A stretch of DNA of 62,722 nucleotides from Microbulbifer taiwanensis (GTDB lineage: Bacteria; Pseudomonadota; Gammaproteobacteria; Pseudomonadales; Cellvibrionaceae). Location: positions 1 to 62,722 of the forward strand of contig NZ_JACZFR010000051.1 of assembly GCF_014904815.1 (NCBI RefSeq). Direction: 5' to 3'. The notes beneath the pieces are model-generated. The model worked only from the letters and a program-made list of their open reading frames with translations. It was not told the origin of the DNA and made no database searches. Every line of letters begins with the position of its first letter. The first letter of the stretch is position 1. The translations under genes were made by a program, and so were the position numbers. Positions 30,301 through 39,278 of the stretch are shown here, one piece after another.

Positions 30301-30364
30301 CGAAAACAACCATTTAGCCAAGGCGAGCCCGTACTGGACGCCGGATCAAATGCGAAGGACGTGA

Positions 30365-30460
30365 TGCCGGTGGCCTTTTGCGGGACTGTCGGCCGGAGGG
30401 ACCCGGCCGACAAGCCTACAGGGATGTATTCACGGCGTGTCCCGCGAAAGGCCACCGGCA
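30365..30460 (+). repeat. Two-tier palindromic repeat, copy C
   Basis: Outer arms 30365-30386 and 30439-30460 pair over 22 bp with one G-T. The inner stem is gtcggccgg/ccggccgac, so both strands differ from copies A and B in a compensatory way. It lies inside the prkA-yeaH gap of one operon, so it would be transcribed and could set different mRNA levels for the two genes. Confidence 0.85.
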
Positions 30461-30511
30461 GCACGGCCGCCACGGAGCCACAAGCGGACCACCTGGTCAC
30501 AAGGCAGTAAT

Positions 30512-31792
30512 ATGAGTTACATCATCGACCGCCGCCTGAACGGCAAAAAGAAAAGCACAGTCAACCGCCAGCGGTTCCTGCGCCGTTACAAGGCCCATAT
30601 CAAGAAGGCTGTCGGAGAGGCGATGAACAGCCGCTCCATTACCGATATGGATAAGGGGGAACGTATCAGTATCCCCACCCGCGATATCAACGAACCCATT
30701 TTTTCCCACGGTGCCGGCGGCCACGTCGAGCGGGTATTGCCCGGCAACAAGGAATTCATTTCCGGCGACAGGATTCCCCGCCAGGGCCAGCAGGGTGGCA
30801 GCGGTGGAGGCGGCGGAGCCGCCAGTGACAGCGGCGAAGGCGTGGATGAGTTCGTCTTCCAGATCTCCCAGGAAGAATTTCTCGACTTTATGTTCGAGGG
30901 CCTGCAGCTGCCCAATATGATCAAGCGCCGCCTGGCCGGCAACGAGTCATTCCAGGTGGTGCGCGCCGGCATCAGTAACGAGGGCACACCGGGCCGTATC
31001 AATGTGGTGCGCTCTCTGCGTGCGGCGAATGCGCGGCGTATCGCATTGACCAGCAGCAAGCGGCGCAATATTCGCGAACTGGAACTGGAGCTCGAACAGG
31101 AGGAAAACAAGGATCCGGCCCTGCGTGACCAACGCAGGATCGAGTCACTGAGCGGCGAAATTGCCGAGCTGCGCCGCCGCATAGATCGCGTGCCCTTCCT
31201 CGACGACTTCGATCTCAAGTACAACTTACTGGTGCGCCAGCCGCGCCCCCGGTCCCGCGCGGTGATGTTCTGCCTGATGGACGTGTCCGGTTCCATGAAC
31301 CAGGCCACCAAGGATATGGCCAAGCGTTTCTTCCTGCTGCTGTACCTGTTTCTGCAGCGCAGCTATGAATACACCGAAGTGGTATTTATCCGCCACCATA
31401 CCAGCGCCAAGGAAGTGGACGAGGAGGAGTTTTTCTATTCGCGAGAAACCGGCGGCACCATCGTTTCCAGTGCACTGAAACTGATGCGCCGCATCATGCA
31501 CGAGCGTTACCCCGCCAGCGAGTGGAATATCTACGGCGCCCAGGCATCTGATGGCGACAACTGGAACGACGACTCAAGCACCTGCCACAAGATACTGATC
31601 GACGACATCATGCCCCACGTGCAGTACTACTCCTACGTGGAGATTACTCCGAGAGATCACCAGGCGCTGTGGGAGGAGTACGAAAGCGTGCGCACCCTGT
31701 TCCCGAATCATTTTGCCATGGAGCAGATAGTCGACGTACAGGATATCTACCCGGTTTTCCGCCAACTGTTCAGCCAGAAGGTTGCCGCCTGA
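30512..31792 (+). CDS. yeaH: YeaH/YhbH-family protein with VWA domain
   Basis: 426 residues from [23 protein letters not shown]. The N-terminal half is basic, with a Gly-rich linker near residues 95-110. A von Willebrand A-like domain has the MIDAS motif [12 protein letters not shown] (about residue 256). It acts with PrkA/YeaG in stress and starvation responses; the molecular activity is not settled. The stop shares one base with the spoVR start. Confidence 0.93.
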   Translation: MSYIIDRRLNGKKKSTVNRQRFLRRYKAHIKKAVGEAMNSRSITDMDKGERISIPTRDINEPIFSHGAGGHVERVLPGNKEFISGDRIPRQGQQGGSGGGGGAASDSGEGVDEFVFQISQEEFLDFMFEGLQLPNMIKRRLAGNESFQVVRAGISNEGTPGRINVVRSLRAANARRIALTSSKRRNIRELELELEQEENKDPALRDQRRIESLSGEIAELRRRIDRVPFLDDFDLKYNLLVRQPRPRSRAVMFCLMDVSGSMNQATKDMAKRFFLLLYLFLQRSYEYTEVVFIRHHTSAKEVDEEEFFYSRETGGTIVSSALKLMRRIMHERYPASEWNIYGAQASDGDNWNDDSSTCHKILIDDIMPHVQYYSYVEITPRDHQALWEEYESVRTLFPNHFAMEQIVDVQDIYPVFRQLFSQKVAA

Positions 31793-33381
31793 TGCTAGAT
31801 ACTTTTACAACCGAGACCGATGCGCCCAAGTCGGAATCCAGCGGCCCCATCTCCACCAGCTCGGAGTGGACTTTCGAGCTGATCCAGGACTACGACCGGG
31901 CCATCGGCGAACTGGCGGAGGAGTTTGGCCTGGACACCTACCCCAACCAGATAGAGGTGATCAGCTCCGAACAGATGATGGACGCCTACTCATCGGTGGG
32001 CATGCCAGTGGGCTACAACCACTGGTCTTTCGGCAAGCAGTTCATCAGCGTGGAGAACAACTACCAGCGCGGACTGATGGGCCTGGCCTATGAGATTGTG
32101 ATCAACTCCAATCCCTGTATCGCCTATCTCATGGAAGAAAACACCATGACGATGCAGGCACTGGTAATCGCTCACGCCAGTTACGGCCATAACTCCTTTT
32201 TCAAGGGCAATTACCTGTTCCGCTCCTGGACAGATGCCAGCAGCATCATCGACTACCTGATTTTCGCCAAGAACTACATCGCCCGCTGCGAAGAGCGCCA
32301 TGGCCTGGACGAGGTGGAGGCGATCCTGGATTCCTGCCACGCGCTGATGAATTACGGTGTGGACCGCTACAAGCGTCCATACCCCATCTCGGCGGTGGAA
32401 GAGGAGCGGCGGCAGAAGGAGCGGGAGGAATACCGCCAGCGGCAATTGAATGACTTGTGGCGGACAATCCCCAAACTGGGCGAGGGAGCGGAAGAAGCGG
32501 CAGTAAGGCGCTTCCCGGAGGAGCCCCAGGAAAATCTCCTCTACTTCGTCGAGAAAAATGCGCCGCTGCTGGAGAACTGGCAGCGGGAGCTGGTGCGCAT
32601 AGTGCGCAAGCTGGCACAGTATTTCTATCCACAGCGCCAGACCCAGGTAATGAACGAGGGTTGGGCCACCTTCTGGCACTACACACTGTTGTCCGAACTC
32701 TATCGACGCGGCCGGGTGACCGAAGGCTTTATGATGGAGTTCCTGCAGAGTCACACCAATGTGATCTACCAGCCATCCTTCGACACCCCCTACTACAACG
32801 GCATCAATCCCTACACCCTGGGCTTCAGCATCTTCAGCGACCTGAGGCGCATCTGCGAAAATCCCACCGATGAGGATCGCCAGTGGTTCCCGGACATCGC
32901 GGGAAGCAACTGGAAGGAGACGCTGCAGTTCGCCATGCGCGACTTCAAGGATGAGAGCTTTATCCTGCAGTTTCTGTCGCCGAAGGTGATGCGCGACATG
33001 AAGCTCTTCTCCATCAGCGACAACGACCGCGAGAACGAGATAGTGGTCAGTGCCATCCACGACGAGGATGGCTACCGGGAGCTGCGCGCCAATCTGGCCG
33101 GGCAGTACAACCTGGGCAACCGCGAACCCAACATCCAGGTCTATTCGGTGGAAACCCGCGGGGACCGCTCCCTGACCCTGCACCACACCCAGCATCGCCG
33201 CCGCCCACTGGGCAAGGACACCAATGAGGTGCTACGTCACCTGCACCGCCTGTGGGGATTCGACGTGCACCTACACAGCCTGAATGGCGAAGAAATCACC
33301 GCCAGCTATCACTGCCCGGAACTGGGCAGGGACAGGCCCGACCGGGAAGAGGAATCGATGCTGGTTCCCAAGCCCATTTGA
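31792..33381 (+). CDS. spoVR: SpoVR family protein
   Basis: 529 residues from the ATG overlapping the yeaH stop. Conserved SpoVR stretches seen include SEQMMDAYSSVGMPVGYNHW, LVIAHASYGHNSFFKGNYLF, MNEGWATFWHYTLL and NPYTLGFSIF. Homologs: Bacillus SpoVR (spore cortex) and E. coli YcgB. In proteobacteria it travels with yeaG-yeaH, as here; its biochemical role is unknown. Confidence 0.94.
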   Translation: MLDTFTTETDAPKSESSGPISTSSEWTFELIQDYDRAIGELAEEFGLDTYPNQIEVISSEQMMDAYSSVGMPVGYNHWSFGKQFISVENNYQRGLMGLAYEIVINSNPCIAYLMEENTMTMQALVIAHASYGHNSFFKGNYLFRSWTDASSIIDYLIFAKNYIARCEERHGLDEVEAILDSCHALMNYGVDRYKRPYPISAVEEERRQKEREEYRQRQLNDLWRTIPKLGEGAEEAAVRRFPEEPQENLLYFVEKNAPLLENWQRELVRIVRKLAQYFYPQRQTQVMNEGWATFWHYTLLSELYRRGRVTEGFMMEFLQSHTNVIYQPSFDTPYYNGINPYTLGFSIFSDLRRICENPTDEDRQWFPDIAGSNWKETLQFAMRDFKDESFILQFLSPKVMRDMKLFSISDNDRENEIVVSAIHDEDGYRELRANLAGQYNLGNREPNIQVYSVETRGDRSLTLHHTQHRRRPLGKDTNEVLRHLHRLWGFDVHLHSLNGEEITASYHCPELGRDRPDREEESMLVPKPI

Positions 33382-33390
33382 CGAGTGGCC

Positions 33391-33443
33391 AGTGGTTGGT
33401 GGTGAGTGTTCAGCAGGGCTGCAGCCACTGACCACCAACCACT
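33391..33443. terminator. Inverted repeat between convergent spoVR and HTH-receiver gene
   Basis: Perfect 13-bp arms agtggttggtggt (33391-33403) and accaccaaccact (33431-33443), loop 27 bases including a cagc/gctg minor stem. Probably a two-way terminator. Confidence 0.55.
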
Positions 33444-33452
33444 GATCACTAA

Positions 33453-34019
33453 TCACACTTCGAGCAGCAACTTCACCTTGGCCGCCAGCTCGCTGCGCTC
33501 GCCCGGGTGGGCCACCAGGGCATCCGCCCCGGCATCCAGCCAGCGCTGCTGATCCCGCTCACCGGCCGGCGCTACCACCAGCACACGCACGTTGGCGTAC
33601 TCGCTGCGCGAGCGCAGGTGATCCAGGATCTGGAAGCCGTTGACCCCCACCAGATTGGCATCAATCACCATCAGGGCTGGCTTACAGCCCGCCATCAGGG
33701 TTCCGGCGATAAAGCTGTCTCCGGCCACCTCGACATCGCAACCCACCTGCTGCAGGGCCTGGCGGCCGGCGGCGGTCAGCTCCGGGTCACTCGCCAGCAG
33801 CAGCACCTTGCGGCTGGCAGCGGCCAGCTCACTGGGCACCGGCATGGCGTTATCGCGCAAAAAACCGACAAAGTCGTCGACGCAGATACGGTGATCTCCA
33901 CGACCAGGCAGCTTGTATGCCTTGAGCTGACCCCGTTCAATCCAGCGAATTACGGTGCGGAAATTCACCCCACAGTATCTCGCGGCCTCCCCGGTGGTAA
34001 GCACATGCAGTTCGTTCAT
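33453..34019 (-). CDS. HTH (excisionase/MerR-like) plus receiver-like domain protein
   Basis: 188 residues from MNELHVLTTGEAARYCG, preceded by a gggggaag ribosome site. An N-terminal helix-turn-helix of the excisionase/MerR type (LTTGEAARYCGVNFRTVIRWIERGQLKAYKL) is followed by a CheY-like domain (about 70-188). The phospho-acceptor-like Asp is in LMVIDANL and an acidic residue in LLASDPEL, but the Lys expected after strand 5 is replaced (VVAPAG). This is an unusual order, with DNA binding first and no paired kinase nearby. Possibly a degenerate, phosphorylation-independent regulator. Its target may be the adjacent small RNA, by position only. Confidence 0.75.
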   Translation of the reverse strand: MNELHVLTTGEAARYCGVNFRTVIRWIERGQLKAYKLPGRGDHRICVDDFVGFLRDNAMPVPSELAAASRKVLLLASDPELTAAGRQALQQVGCDVEVAGDSFIAGTLMAGCKPALMVIDANLVGVNGFQILDHLRSRSEYANVRVLVVAPAGERDQQRWLDAGADALVAHPGERSELAAKVKLLLEV

Positions 34020-34243
34020 CTTTATTCTTCCCCCAACATCCTGCAATTACTGACAGGCACTTTCGAAGTCCGCATACGCAACATGCGGCTGTAATTCACA
34101 GTTTAACGCGAATTTATCCTGTTTTTTCGAAATGCCCTTATAAATTATGCTGTTCAATGCTGCAAAACCAGCTTGAAACTCGGCCCATGTACTTTATTAA
34201 CGAACGGCAGAGAAACCCCCTCAAAAAATAATGAATGGTAGAG

Positions 34244-34271
34244 TTGACAGTTATGGCAGGTTAAATAGAAT
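34244..34271 (+). promoter_or_regulatory. Strong sigma70 promoter of the small RNA
   Basis: Consensus TTGACA (34244-34249) and TAGAAT (34266-34271) with a 16-bp spacer. No reading frame with a ribosome site starts soon after it. Predicted transcription start is near 34278. Confidence 0.8.
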
Positions 34272-34277
34272 GGTCAC

Positions 34278-34417
34278 GAATCGGCAGTTCTCTTGGATGC
34301 CGAAGCGCCCACGGGCGCAGCCAGGCATGGCATCAGTCTCTTTGAATGGCGAACGGATATTCCCGAGCGAATACCCTAAGACCCTGGGCCCCCTTGTATT
34401 TTCGGGGCCTTTTTTTT
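34278..34417 (+). ncRNA. Unassigned small RNA, about 140 nt
   Basis: Bounded by a near-consensus promoter and a strong terminator. Local hairpins can be drawn along it: cggca/tgccg (34282-34302, a GGA in the loop), gcgcc/ggcgc (34305-34318), tattc/gaata (34358-34373) and the terminator stem. Two GGA triplets might bind CsrA/RsmA. It does not look like 6S RNA, tmRNA, RNase P RNA, SRP RNA or a riboswitch I can recognise. The cca ATG is 139 bp past the terminator, so a leader-RNA role for cca is an alternative. Confidence 0.6.
34386..34417 (+). terminator. Rho-independent terminator of the small RNA
   Basis: Stem ggcccc (34387-34392) / ggggcc (34404-34409), extended by a G-U pair, 11-base loop, then eight T (34410-34417). 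Confidence 0.85.
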
Positions 34418-34555
34418 ATCTTGCCGAAACTCCAGATTTCACTCCTCTCGATATATACCGCTCCCGAGATAAGGGTGCGGCGCCGGAACTATTGGATTTA
34501 TGGCAGTGCACAGCTCACCCCGGCAAACCATTCACCCCTCCCCGGAGCCCTCCCG

Positions 34556-35779
34556 ATGAAGATATACCTGGTCGGCGGCGCCGTGCGCGACAGGCTGCTC
34601 GACCGGCCGATCCACGAGCGCGATTGGGTGGTAGTGGGGGCCGATGAAAAGCAGATGCGTGGCCTCGGCTTCAGCCCGGTGGGCAAGGACTTCCCGGTAT
34701 TTCTGCACCCGGAGACCAGCGAGGAGTACGCCCTGGCGCGCACCGAGCGCAAGAGCGGCCACGGCTATGGCGGATTTACGGTACACGCATCCCCCGATGT
34801 CACCCTGGAGCAGGACCTGCTGCGCCGCGACCTCACCATCAATGCCATGGCTGAGGGAGAAGACGGTGAGTTGATCGACCCCTACGGCGGTCGCACCGAC
34901 CTGGAGGCACGGCTGCTGCGCCACATCTCCCCCGCCTTTGCCGAAGACCCTCTGCGTATATTGCGCGTGGCCCGCTTCGCCGCCCGCTACCACCACCTGG
35001 GTTTTACCATCGCCGACGAGACCATGGCGCTGATGCGGCAGATGGTCGACGAGGGTGAGGTCCAGCACCTGGTGGCCGAGCGGGTGTGGAAGGAGATCAG
35101 CCGCGCACTGACCGAGCCGGATCCGGATGTCTTTGTCCGCGTGCTGCGCGAGTGCGGCGCCCTTGAGATACTGCTTCCGGAGCTGGAACAGCTGTTCGGT
35201 ATCCCCCAGCCACCCCAGCATCACCCGGAAATTGACACCGGCGAACATGTGCTGATGGCCCTGCGCATGGCGCCGCCTGAACTGCCGGTGCGTTTTGCGG
35301 TACTGGTACACGATCTGGGCAAAGGCCTCACTCCGAAGGAAATACTGCCCAGCCACCGCGGCCACGAGTGTGCCGGCCTGCCGCTGGTGCGCGACGTCTG
35401 CAGACGCTGGCGCGTCCCCAAGCAGCTGACCGCACTGGCCACCGGCGTGTGCGAATACCACCTCCACTGCCACAAGGCTTTCGAACTGCGACCGCAGACC
35501 CTGATGAAGCTGCTGCGCGCCCTCGATGCCCTGCGCCGGCCGGAGAGATTCGAGCAGTTCCTGCTCGCCTGCGAGGCGGACGCCCGCGGCCGCAAGGGCC
35601 TGCAGGACCGGGACTACCCCCAGGTCGACTACTTGCGCGCGGTGCGCGAGGCCGCCGCAGCGGTCACCGCCGACGGGCTGATGGAACAGGGCTACGAGGG
35701 CGCCGAACTGGGTAAAGCCCTGGACCGCGCGCGCATCCGCGCCATTGCCAAGGTAAAGGAAGACCACCCCAATGCGTAA
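34556..35779 (+). CDS. cca: CCA-adding enzyme (tRNA nucleotidyltransferase, multifunctional)
   Basis: Adds or repairs the 3' CCA of tRNA. The ATG at 34556 gives [15 protein letters not shown]. In 407 residues: the nucleotidyltransferase head ([19 protein letters not shown]), the [10 protein letters not shown] and [16 protein letters not shown] motifs, and a C-terminal HD phosphohydrolase domain ([15 protein letters not shown]) as in gammaproteobacterial multifunctional Cca. The frame is open far upstream through the small RNA gene, but that part is not conserved. It overlaps the next gene by 8 bp. Confidence 0.96.
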   Translation: MKIYLVGGAVRDRLLDRPIHERDWVVVGADEKQMRGLGFSPVGKDFPVFLHPETSEEYALARTERKSGHGYGGFTVHASPDVTLEQDLLRRDLTINAMAEGEDGELIDPYGGRTDLEARLLRHISPAFAEDPLRILRVARFAARYHHLGFTIADETMALMRQMVDEGEVQHLVAERVWKEISRALTEPDPDVFVRVLRECGALEILLPELEQLFGIPQPPQHHPEIDTGEHVLMALRMAPPELPVRFAVLVHDLGKGLTPKEILPSHRGHECAGLPLVRDVCRRWRVPKQLTALATGVCEYHLHCHKAFELRPQTLMKLLRALDALRRPERFEQFLLACEADARGRKGLQDRDYPQVDYLRAVREAAAAVTADGLMEQGYEGAELGKALDRARIRAIAKVKEDHPNA

Positions 35780-36515
35780 CGCACTGATCACCGGCGCCGC
35801 CGCCCGCCTCGGCCGCGCCATCGCCCGCGAGCTGCACCGGGATCACCGGGTCATCATCCACTACCGCAGTTCAGCCGGCGCGGCGCAGCAGCTGGTGGAA
35901 GAACTGAACAGTGTCCGCCCGGACTCAGCCGTGGCGATCCAGAGTGAACTGGGCAGCGCCACCGACTGCGAGAGACTGGCCGAACAGGCCACAGACCAGT
36001 GGGGAGGAATCGATGTGCTGGTCAATAACGCCTCGGCTTTCTTCCCCACCCCGGTCGGCAGCGCAGACGAGCAACAGTGGGACCAGCTGATCGGCAGCAA
36101 CCTGAAGGCGCCCTTCTTCCTGAGTCAGGCGCTGGCAAAAACCCTCTCCCGCGCCAGCAATGGCGGGGGGAGCGGCTGCATCGTCAATATGGCGGACATT
36201 CACGCCGAGCGCCCCATGCCGAGACACCCGATCTACTGTGCCGCCAAGGCCGGCCTGGTGATGCTGACCAAGAGCCTGGCTCTGGAACTGGCCCCGGAGG
36301 TGCGCGTCAACTCGGTGGCACCCGGCGCCATACTCTGGCCCGAACAGGAAACCGGAGACGAAGCTGCCCAGGCACAGATCCTAGAGCGCATACCCCTGGC
36401 CCGCACCGGCAGCGAGGCGGACATTGCGCGCACGGTGCGCTTTCTCGTCACCGAAGCCCCCTATATCAGTGGCCAGGTGATTGCCGTAGACGGTGGCCGC
36501 AACCTGAACATCTGA
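35772..36515 (+). CDS. folM: Pteridine reductase / dihydromonapterin reductase-like SDR
   Basis: 247-residue short-chain dehydrogenase. NADP-binding [12 protein letters not shown], the [12 protein letters not shown] segment typical of pteridine reductases, the catalytic Tyr and Lys in YCAAKAG, and a C-terminal [14 protein letters not shown]. FolM makes tetrahydromonapterin or assists dihydrofolate reduction; folK and folB lie about 2 kb away, which fits. It overlaps the cca stop by 8 bp. The symbol is by similarity of motifs and could be a generic pteridine reductase. Confidence 0.8.
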   Translation: MRNALITGAAARLGRAIARELHRDHRVIIHYRSSAGAAQQLVEELNSVRPDSAVAIQSELGSATDCERLAEQATDQWGGIDVLVNNASAFFPTPVGSADEQQWDQLIGSNLKAPFFLSQALAKTLSRASNGGGSGCIVNMADIHAERPMPRHPIYCAAKAGLVMLTKSLALELAPEVRVNSVAPGAILWPEQETGDEAAQAQILERIPLARTGSEADIARTVRFLVTEAPYISGQVIAVDGGRNLNI

Positions 36516-36618
36516 GCCGCAAGCTGGTACCGGGAGGCCGAAAAGAAATTTTTAGGACCCCGGCTGCTGCATTCACTCTCACGAGACAGGGGTAACAGGC
36601 ACCCGCGGGCAGAGTGCT

Positions 36619-37080
36619 TCAGCCAGCCCGCTCCAGCGGCTGGCCGTTTTCATCCACGAACAACACATCCCTGACCGTCAGTGCCTCGCCGTCGGCGCTC
36701 TGCACGACCAGCGGCGCAATGGCTTCACCGGTGGCCCTGGCCACCAGCTGCATATCGTCCCTGTTGCCGTTCCAGCGCTCGCTCCACTGGCGCAGGGCAA
36801 CCACCACCGCGAACAGGTCCCGCCCCTTGTCGGTCAGGCGGTACTCATAGCGGGTACCGTGCTCACCCACATTGACGCGGGTCATTACGCCATTGTCCAC
36901 CAGGCGGGACAGGCGGTCACAGAGAATATTCTTGGCAATGCCGAGGCCACTCTGGAAATCCACGAAGCGACGCGTGCCCAGCATCGCCTGCTTGATCACC
37001 AGCAGGGACCACCAGTCACCCACCTCGTTCAGCGCGCAGGCGACGGAACAGCCCAGATCATCAAAACGTTTGCGTGTCAT
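36619..37080 (-). CDS. HxlR-family winged-helix regulator
   Basis: 153 residues. Conserved HxlR core: DWWSLLVIKQAMLGTRRFVDFQSGLGIAKNILCDRLSRLVDNGV, then YRLTDKGRDL. Cys11 and Cys15 precede the helix core, a position where redox or electrophile sensors of this family carry a reactive Cys. It is divergent from an Old Yellow Enzyme gene with a symmetric palindrome between. A TATACT box ends only 7 bp before its ATG, so the mRNA may be leaderless. Confidence 0.88.
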   Translation of the reverse strand: MTRKRFDDLGCSVACALNEVGDWWSLLVIKQAMLGTRRFVDFQSGLGIAKNILCDRLSRLVDNGVMTRVNVGEHGTRYEYRLTDKGRDLFAVVVALRQWSERWNGNRDDMQLVARATGEAIAPLVVQSADGEALTVRDVLFVDENGQPLERAG

Positions 37081-37101
37081 CGGCGCAGTATACGCGGAAA
37101 A

Positions 37102-37141
37102 GGTTGCATCAAGAAACCAAATACAGTTTCATAACGCAACC
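37102..37141. promoter_or_regulatory. Probable HxlR operator
   Basis: Two nested inverted repeats share one centre (37121.5): ggttgc (37102-37107) / gcaacc (37136-37141), and gaaac (37113-37117) / gtttc (37126-37130). It lies between the divergent regulator and Old Yellow Enzyme genes, spaced on two helical turns as expected for an HxlR dimer or dimer pair. Confidence 0.65.
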
Positions 37142-37209
37142 AGATTAACGGAGCCAGTCACCCGACTGGCCCGATTCCGCCGTTTACTGAAGCAATTCGG
37201 GAGAGTGAT

Positions 37210-38322
37210 ATGAGTGGTTCCCTGGACAGCCTGCTGCGCCCCTTCGAGCATAAATCCCTGAAACTGCGCAACCGGGTGGCCATGGCCCCCATGACGCGCA
37301 CCGCCTCCCCGGGCTATGTCGCCAACGACCAGGTGGCCGGCTACTACCGCCGCCGCGCCGAGGGCGAGGTCGGCCTGATCATCACCGAGGGCACCTTCAT
37401 CGGCCACAGGGCCGCCAACGGCTACGAAAACGTGCCCGCGATCTACGGCGATGAAGCCATGGCGGGCTGGAAGCAGGTGGTGGACGAGGTGCACGCGGCC
37501 GGCGGTCAGATAATCCCGCAGCTGTGGCATGTCGGCGCCGTGCGCAGGGAGGGCATAGGGCCGGACAAATCCGTACCGGGCTACTCACCGTCCGGCCTGT
37601 TCAAGCCGGGCAAGCCCAATGGTCACGCGATGACCAGGGAGGATATCCGCGAAGTGGTGCGCGCCTTCGCCGACTCGGCCAGGGCAGCGAAGGAAGTCGG
37701 CTTTGACGGCGTGGAAATCCACGGCGCCCACGGCTACCTGATCGACCAGTTTCTCTGGGAGGGCACCAACCAGCGCGACGACGAGTACGGCGGCACCATC
37801 GAGAACCGCAGCCGCTTTGCGGTGGAGATTGTCGAGGCCGTGCGCGAGGCGGTGGGCGAGGATTTCACCATCGTATTCCGCTACTCCCAGTGGAAGCAGC
37901 AGGACTACGACGCCAGGCTGGCGCAGAACCCGGAAGAACTGCGGCGCCTGCTGGCGCCGCTGGTCGACGCCGGCGTCGGCATCTTCCACTCCTCGCCCAG
38001 GCGCCTCTGGGGGCGAGAGTTTAACGACTCCGATCTCAATCTGGCCGGCTGGACCAGGGAACTCACCGGCAAGCCGGTCATTTCCGTGGGCAGCGTCGGC
38101 CTGGACGATGACTTTATCGGCGGCAACAACCAGGGCATGGGCGGCACCGCCAACCCCACAGGCCTCGGCGAACTGAGCCGGCGTATGGACAAAGGCGAAT
38201 TCGACCTGATCGCGGTCGGGCGGGCCCTGCTGCAGGACCCCCACTGGCTGGCGAAGGTGCGGGACGGGCGCGAAAAGGAAATCGTTCCCTTTACCAGGGA
38301 AGCACTGGCCAGCCTGAGCTAA
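37210..38322 (+). CDS. NADH:flavin oxidoreductase, Old Yellow Enzyme family
   Basis: 370 residues, FMN TIM barrel. RNRVAMAPMTRTASPG, GLIITEGTFI, the active-site stretch IPQLWHVGAV, EIHGAHGYLIDQFLWEGTNQRDDEYGG and AVGRALLQDPHWLAKV are visible. Members reduce alpha,beta-unsaturated carbonyls and related electrophiles; the divergent HxlR regulator suggests induction by such compounds. The natural substrate is unknown. Good ribosome site gggagag. Confidence 0.92.
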   Translation: MSGSLDSLLRPFEHKSLKLRNRVAMAPMTRTASPGYVANDQVAGYYRRRAEGEVGLIITEGTFIGHRAANGYENVPAIYGDEAMAGWKQVVDEVHAAGGQIIPQLWHVGAVRREGIGPDKSVPGYSPSGLFKPGKPNGHAMTREDIREVVRAFADSARAAKEVGFDGVEIHGAHGYLIDQFLWEGTNQRDDEYGGTIENRSRFAVEIVEAVREAVGEDFTIVFRYSQWKQQDYDARLAQNPEELRRLLAPLVDAGVGIFHSSPRRLWGREFNDSDLNLAGWTRELTGKPVISVGSVGLDDDFIGGNNQGMGGTANPTGLGELSRRMDKGEFDLIAVGRALLQDPHWLAKVRDGREKEIVPFTREALASLS

Positions 38323-38335
38323 TGGGGCAGCCCGC

Positions 38336-38383
38336 CAAACTAGAAAGCGGCCCCTATCGGCCGCTTTCTAGTTTGCTTTTTTT
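38336..38383 (+). terminator. Strong terminator between Old Yellow Enzyme gene and folK
   Basis: Perfect 17-bp stem (38336-38352 with 38359-38375), 6-base loop and seven T (38377-38383). On the minus strand no T tract follows, so its main direction is plus. Confidence 0.92.
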
Positions 38384-38394
38384 AACCGTGGCCT

Positions 38395-38895
38395 TTACCC
38401 ACCCGAAGCGTCAAAGCTGACCGGCCACAACTCTTGCGAAGCCTGGTCGTACTCTTCCCACAGCTGCCGGTAACTCTTCCGCTCCAGCGGGTGGACGGCA
38501 TCCGGCGCCAGCTCCGCCAGCGGCAACAGCACAAACGCATTCTTGAGGATCTCTCCACGCGGGAGTTTAACGCCGTCGACGGTACCGCTCAGGTCGTCGT
38601 AGGTCAGGATATCGATATCCAGGGTGCGGGCGCTGAACTTGGGTCCGGCGCGCAGGCGGCCGTTGGCATCCTCGATTTCGCGCAGGCGCAGGGCCAGCTG
38701 GCCCACCGGCAGGTCGGTGTGAATGCCGACCACCAGGTTGTAAAAGTTGTCGCCATCGAAACCCACGGCCACACTCTCGAAAACCCGCGAGACCTGCAAT
38801 GCGCCGAATTGCCCTGCCAGCGCATCGAGCCCTGCGCGGATATGCCGCTCGCGATCGATATTGCTGCCGAGGCTGAGGAATACCTGCGCCACCAT
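38395..38895 (-). CDS. folK: 6-hydroxymethyl-7,8-dihydropterin pyrophosphokinase
   Basis: Folate synthesis step after FolB. 166 residues from the ATG at 38895 (a GTG one codon upstream is also possible). VFLSLGSNIDRERHIRAGL, SRVFES, FYNLVVGIHT, REIEDANGRLR and the metal-binding RTLDIDILTYDD are conserved. The start shares a base with the folB stop, so the two are coupled. Confidence 0.95.
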   Translation of the reverse strand: MVAQVFLSLGSNIDRERHIRAGLDALAGQFGALQVSRVFESVAVGFDGDNFYNLVVGIHTDLPVGQLALRLREIEDANGRLRAGPKFSARTLDIDILTYDDLSGTVDGVKLPRGEILKNAFVLLPLAELAPDAVHPLERKSYRQLWEEYDQASQELWPVSFDASGG

Positions 38896-39275
38896 CACAC
38901 CTCCGCCGCGGCGCCAGTGGCCGGCCTGTCACCGCGCTCGATGATGACCCCCACATCGCGGGAGCCGCGCACGGCGCCGGGTTTGGATAGTCGCAGGCGC
39001 AGCCAGGACACCGCGAACTCCTCCCGCACTATGGCCGCCGCCTGTTCCGCCATGGTTTCCACCAGCAGGAACTCACTGCCCTCGATAAACGCGATCAACC
39101 GCTTGGCCACCGCCTTGTAGTTGAGGGTGTGCCGGATATCGTCGGTGCGCGCGGCCTCGCTGATGTCGAAGGCCATCTCCAGGTCCAGGCTCACCGTCTG
39201 GCGTACTTCGCGCTCCCAGTCGTAGATACCGATAATGGTATCCACCTTCAAATCCCGTATATAAACGATATCCAT
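38895..39275 (-). CDS. folB: Dihydroneopterin aldolase
   Basis: 126 residues. MDIVYIRDLKVDTIIGIYDWEREVRQ is the conserved start; LNYKAVAKRLIAFIEGSEFLLVETMAE carries the catalytic region; the C-terminus has LSKPGAVRGSRDVGVIIER. It cleaves dihydroneopterin to the hydroxymethyl pterin used by FolK. Transcribed after tsaD with a 3-bp gap. Confidence 0.95.
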   Translation of the reverse strand: MDIVYIRDLKVDTIIGIYDWEREVRQTVSLDLEMAFDISEAARTDDIRHTLNYKAVAKRLIAFIEGSEFLLVETMAEQAAAIVREEFAVSWLRLRLSKPGAVRGSRDVGVIIERGDRPATGAAAEV

Positions 39276-39278
39276 GGG

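Noticed and set aside
34278..34417. 6S RNA, or a known riboswitch for cca
   Set aside because: Length and structure do not fit 6S, and a complete terminator followed by more than 100 bp before cca argues against a simple riboswitch.
34231..34555. N-terminal extension of cca or a separate protein in the small RNA region
   Set aside because: The open frame crosses a promoter and a strong terminator, and the conserved Cca start is at 34556.
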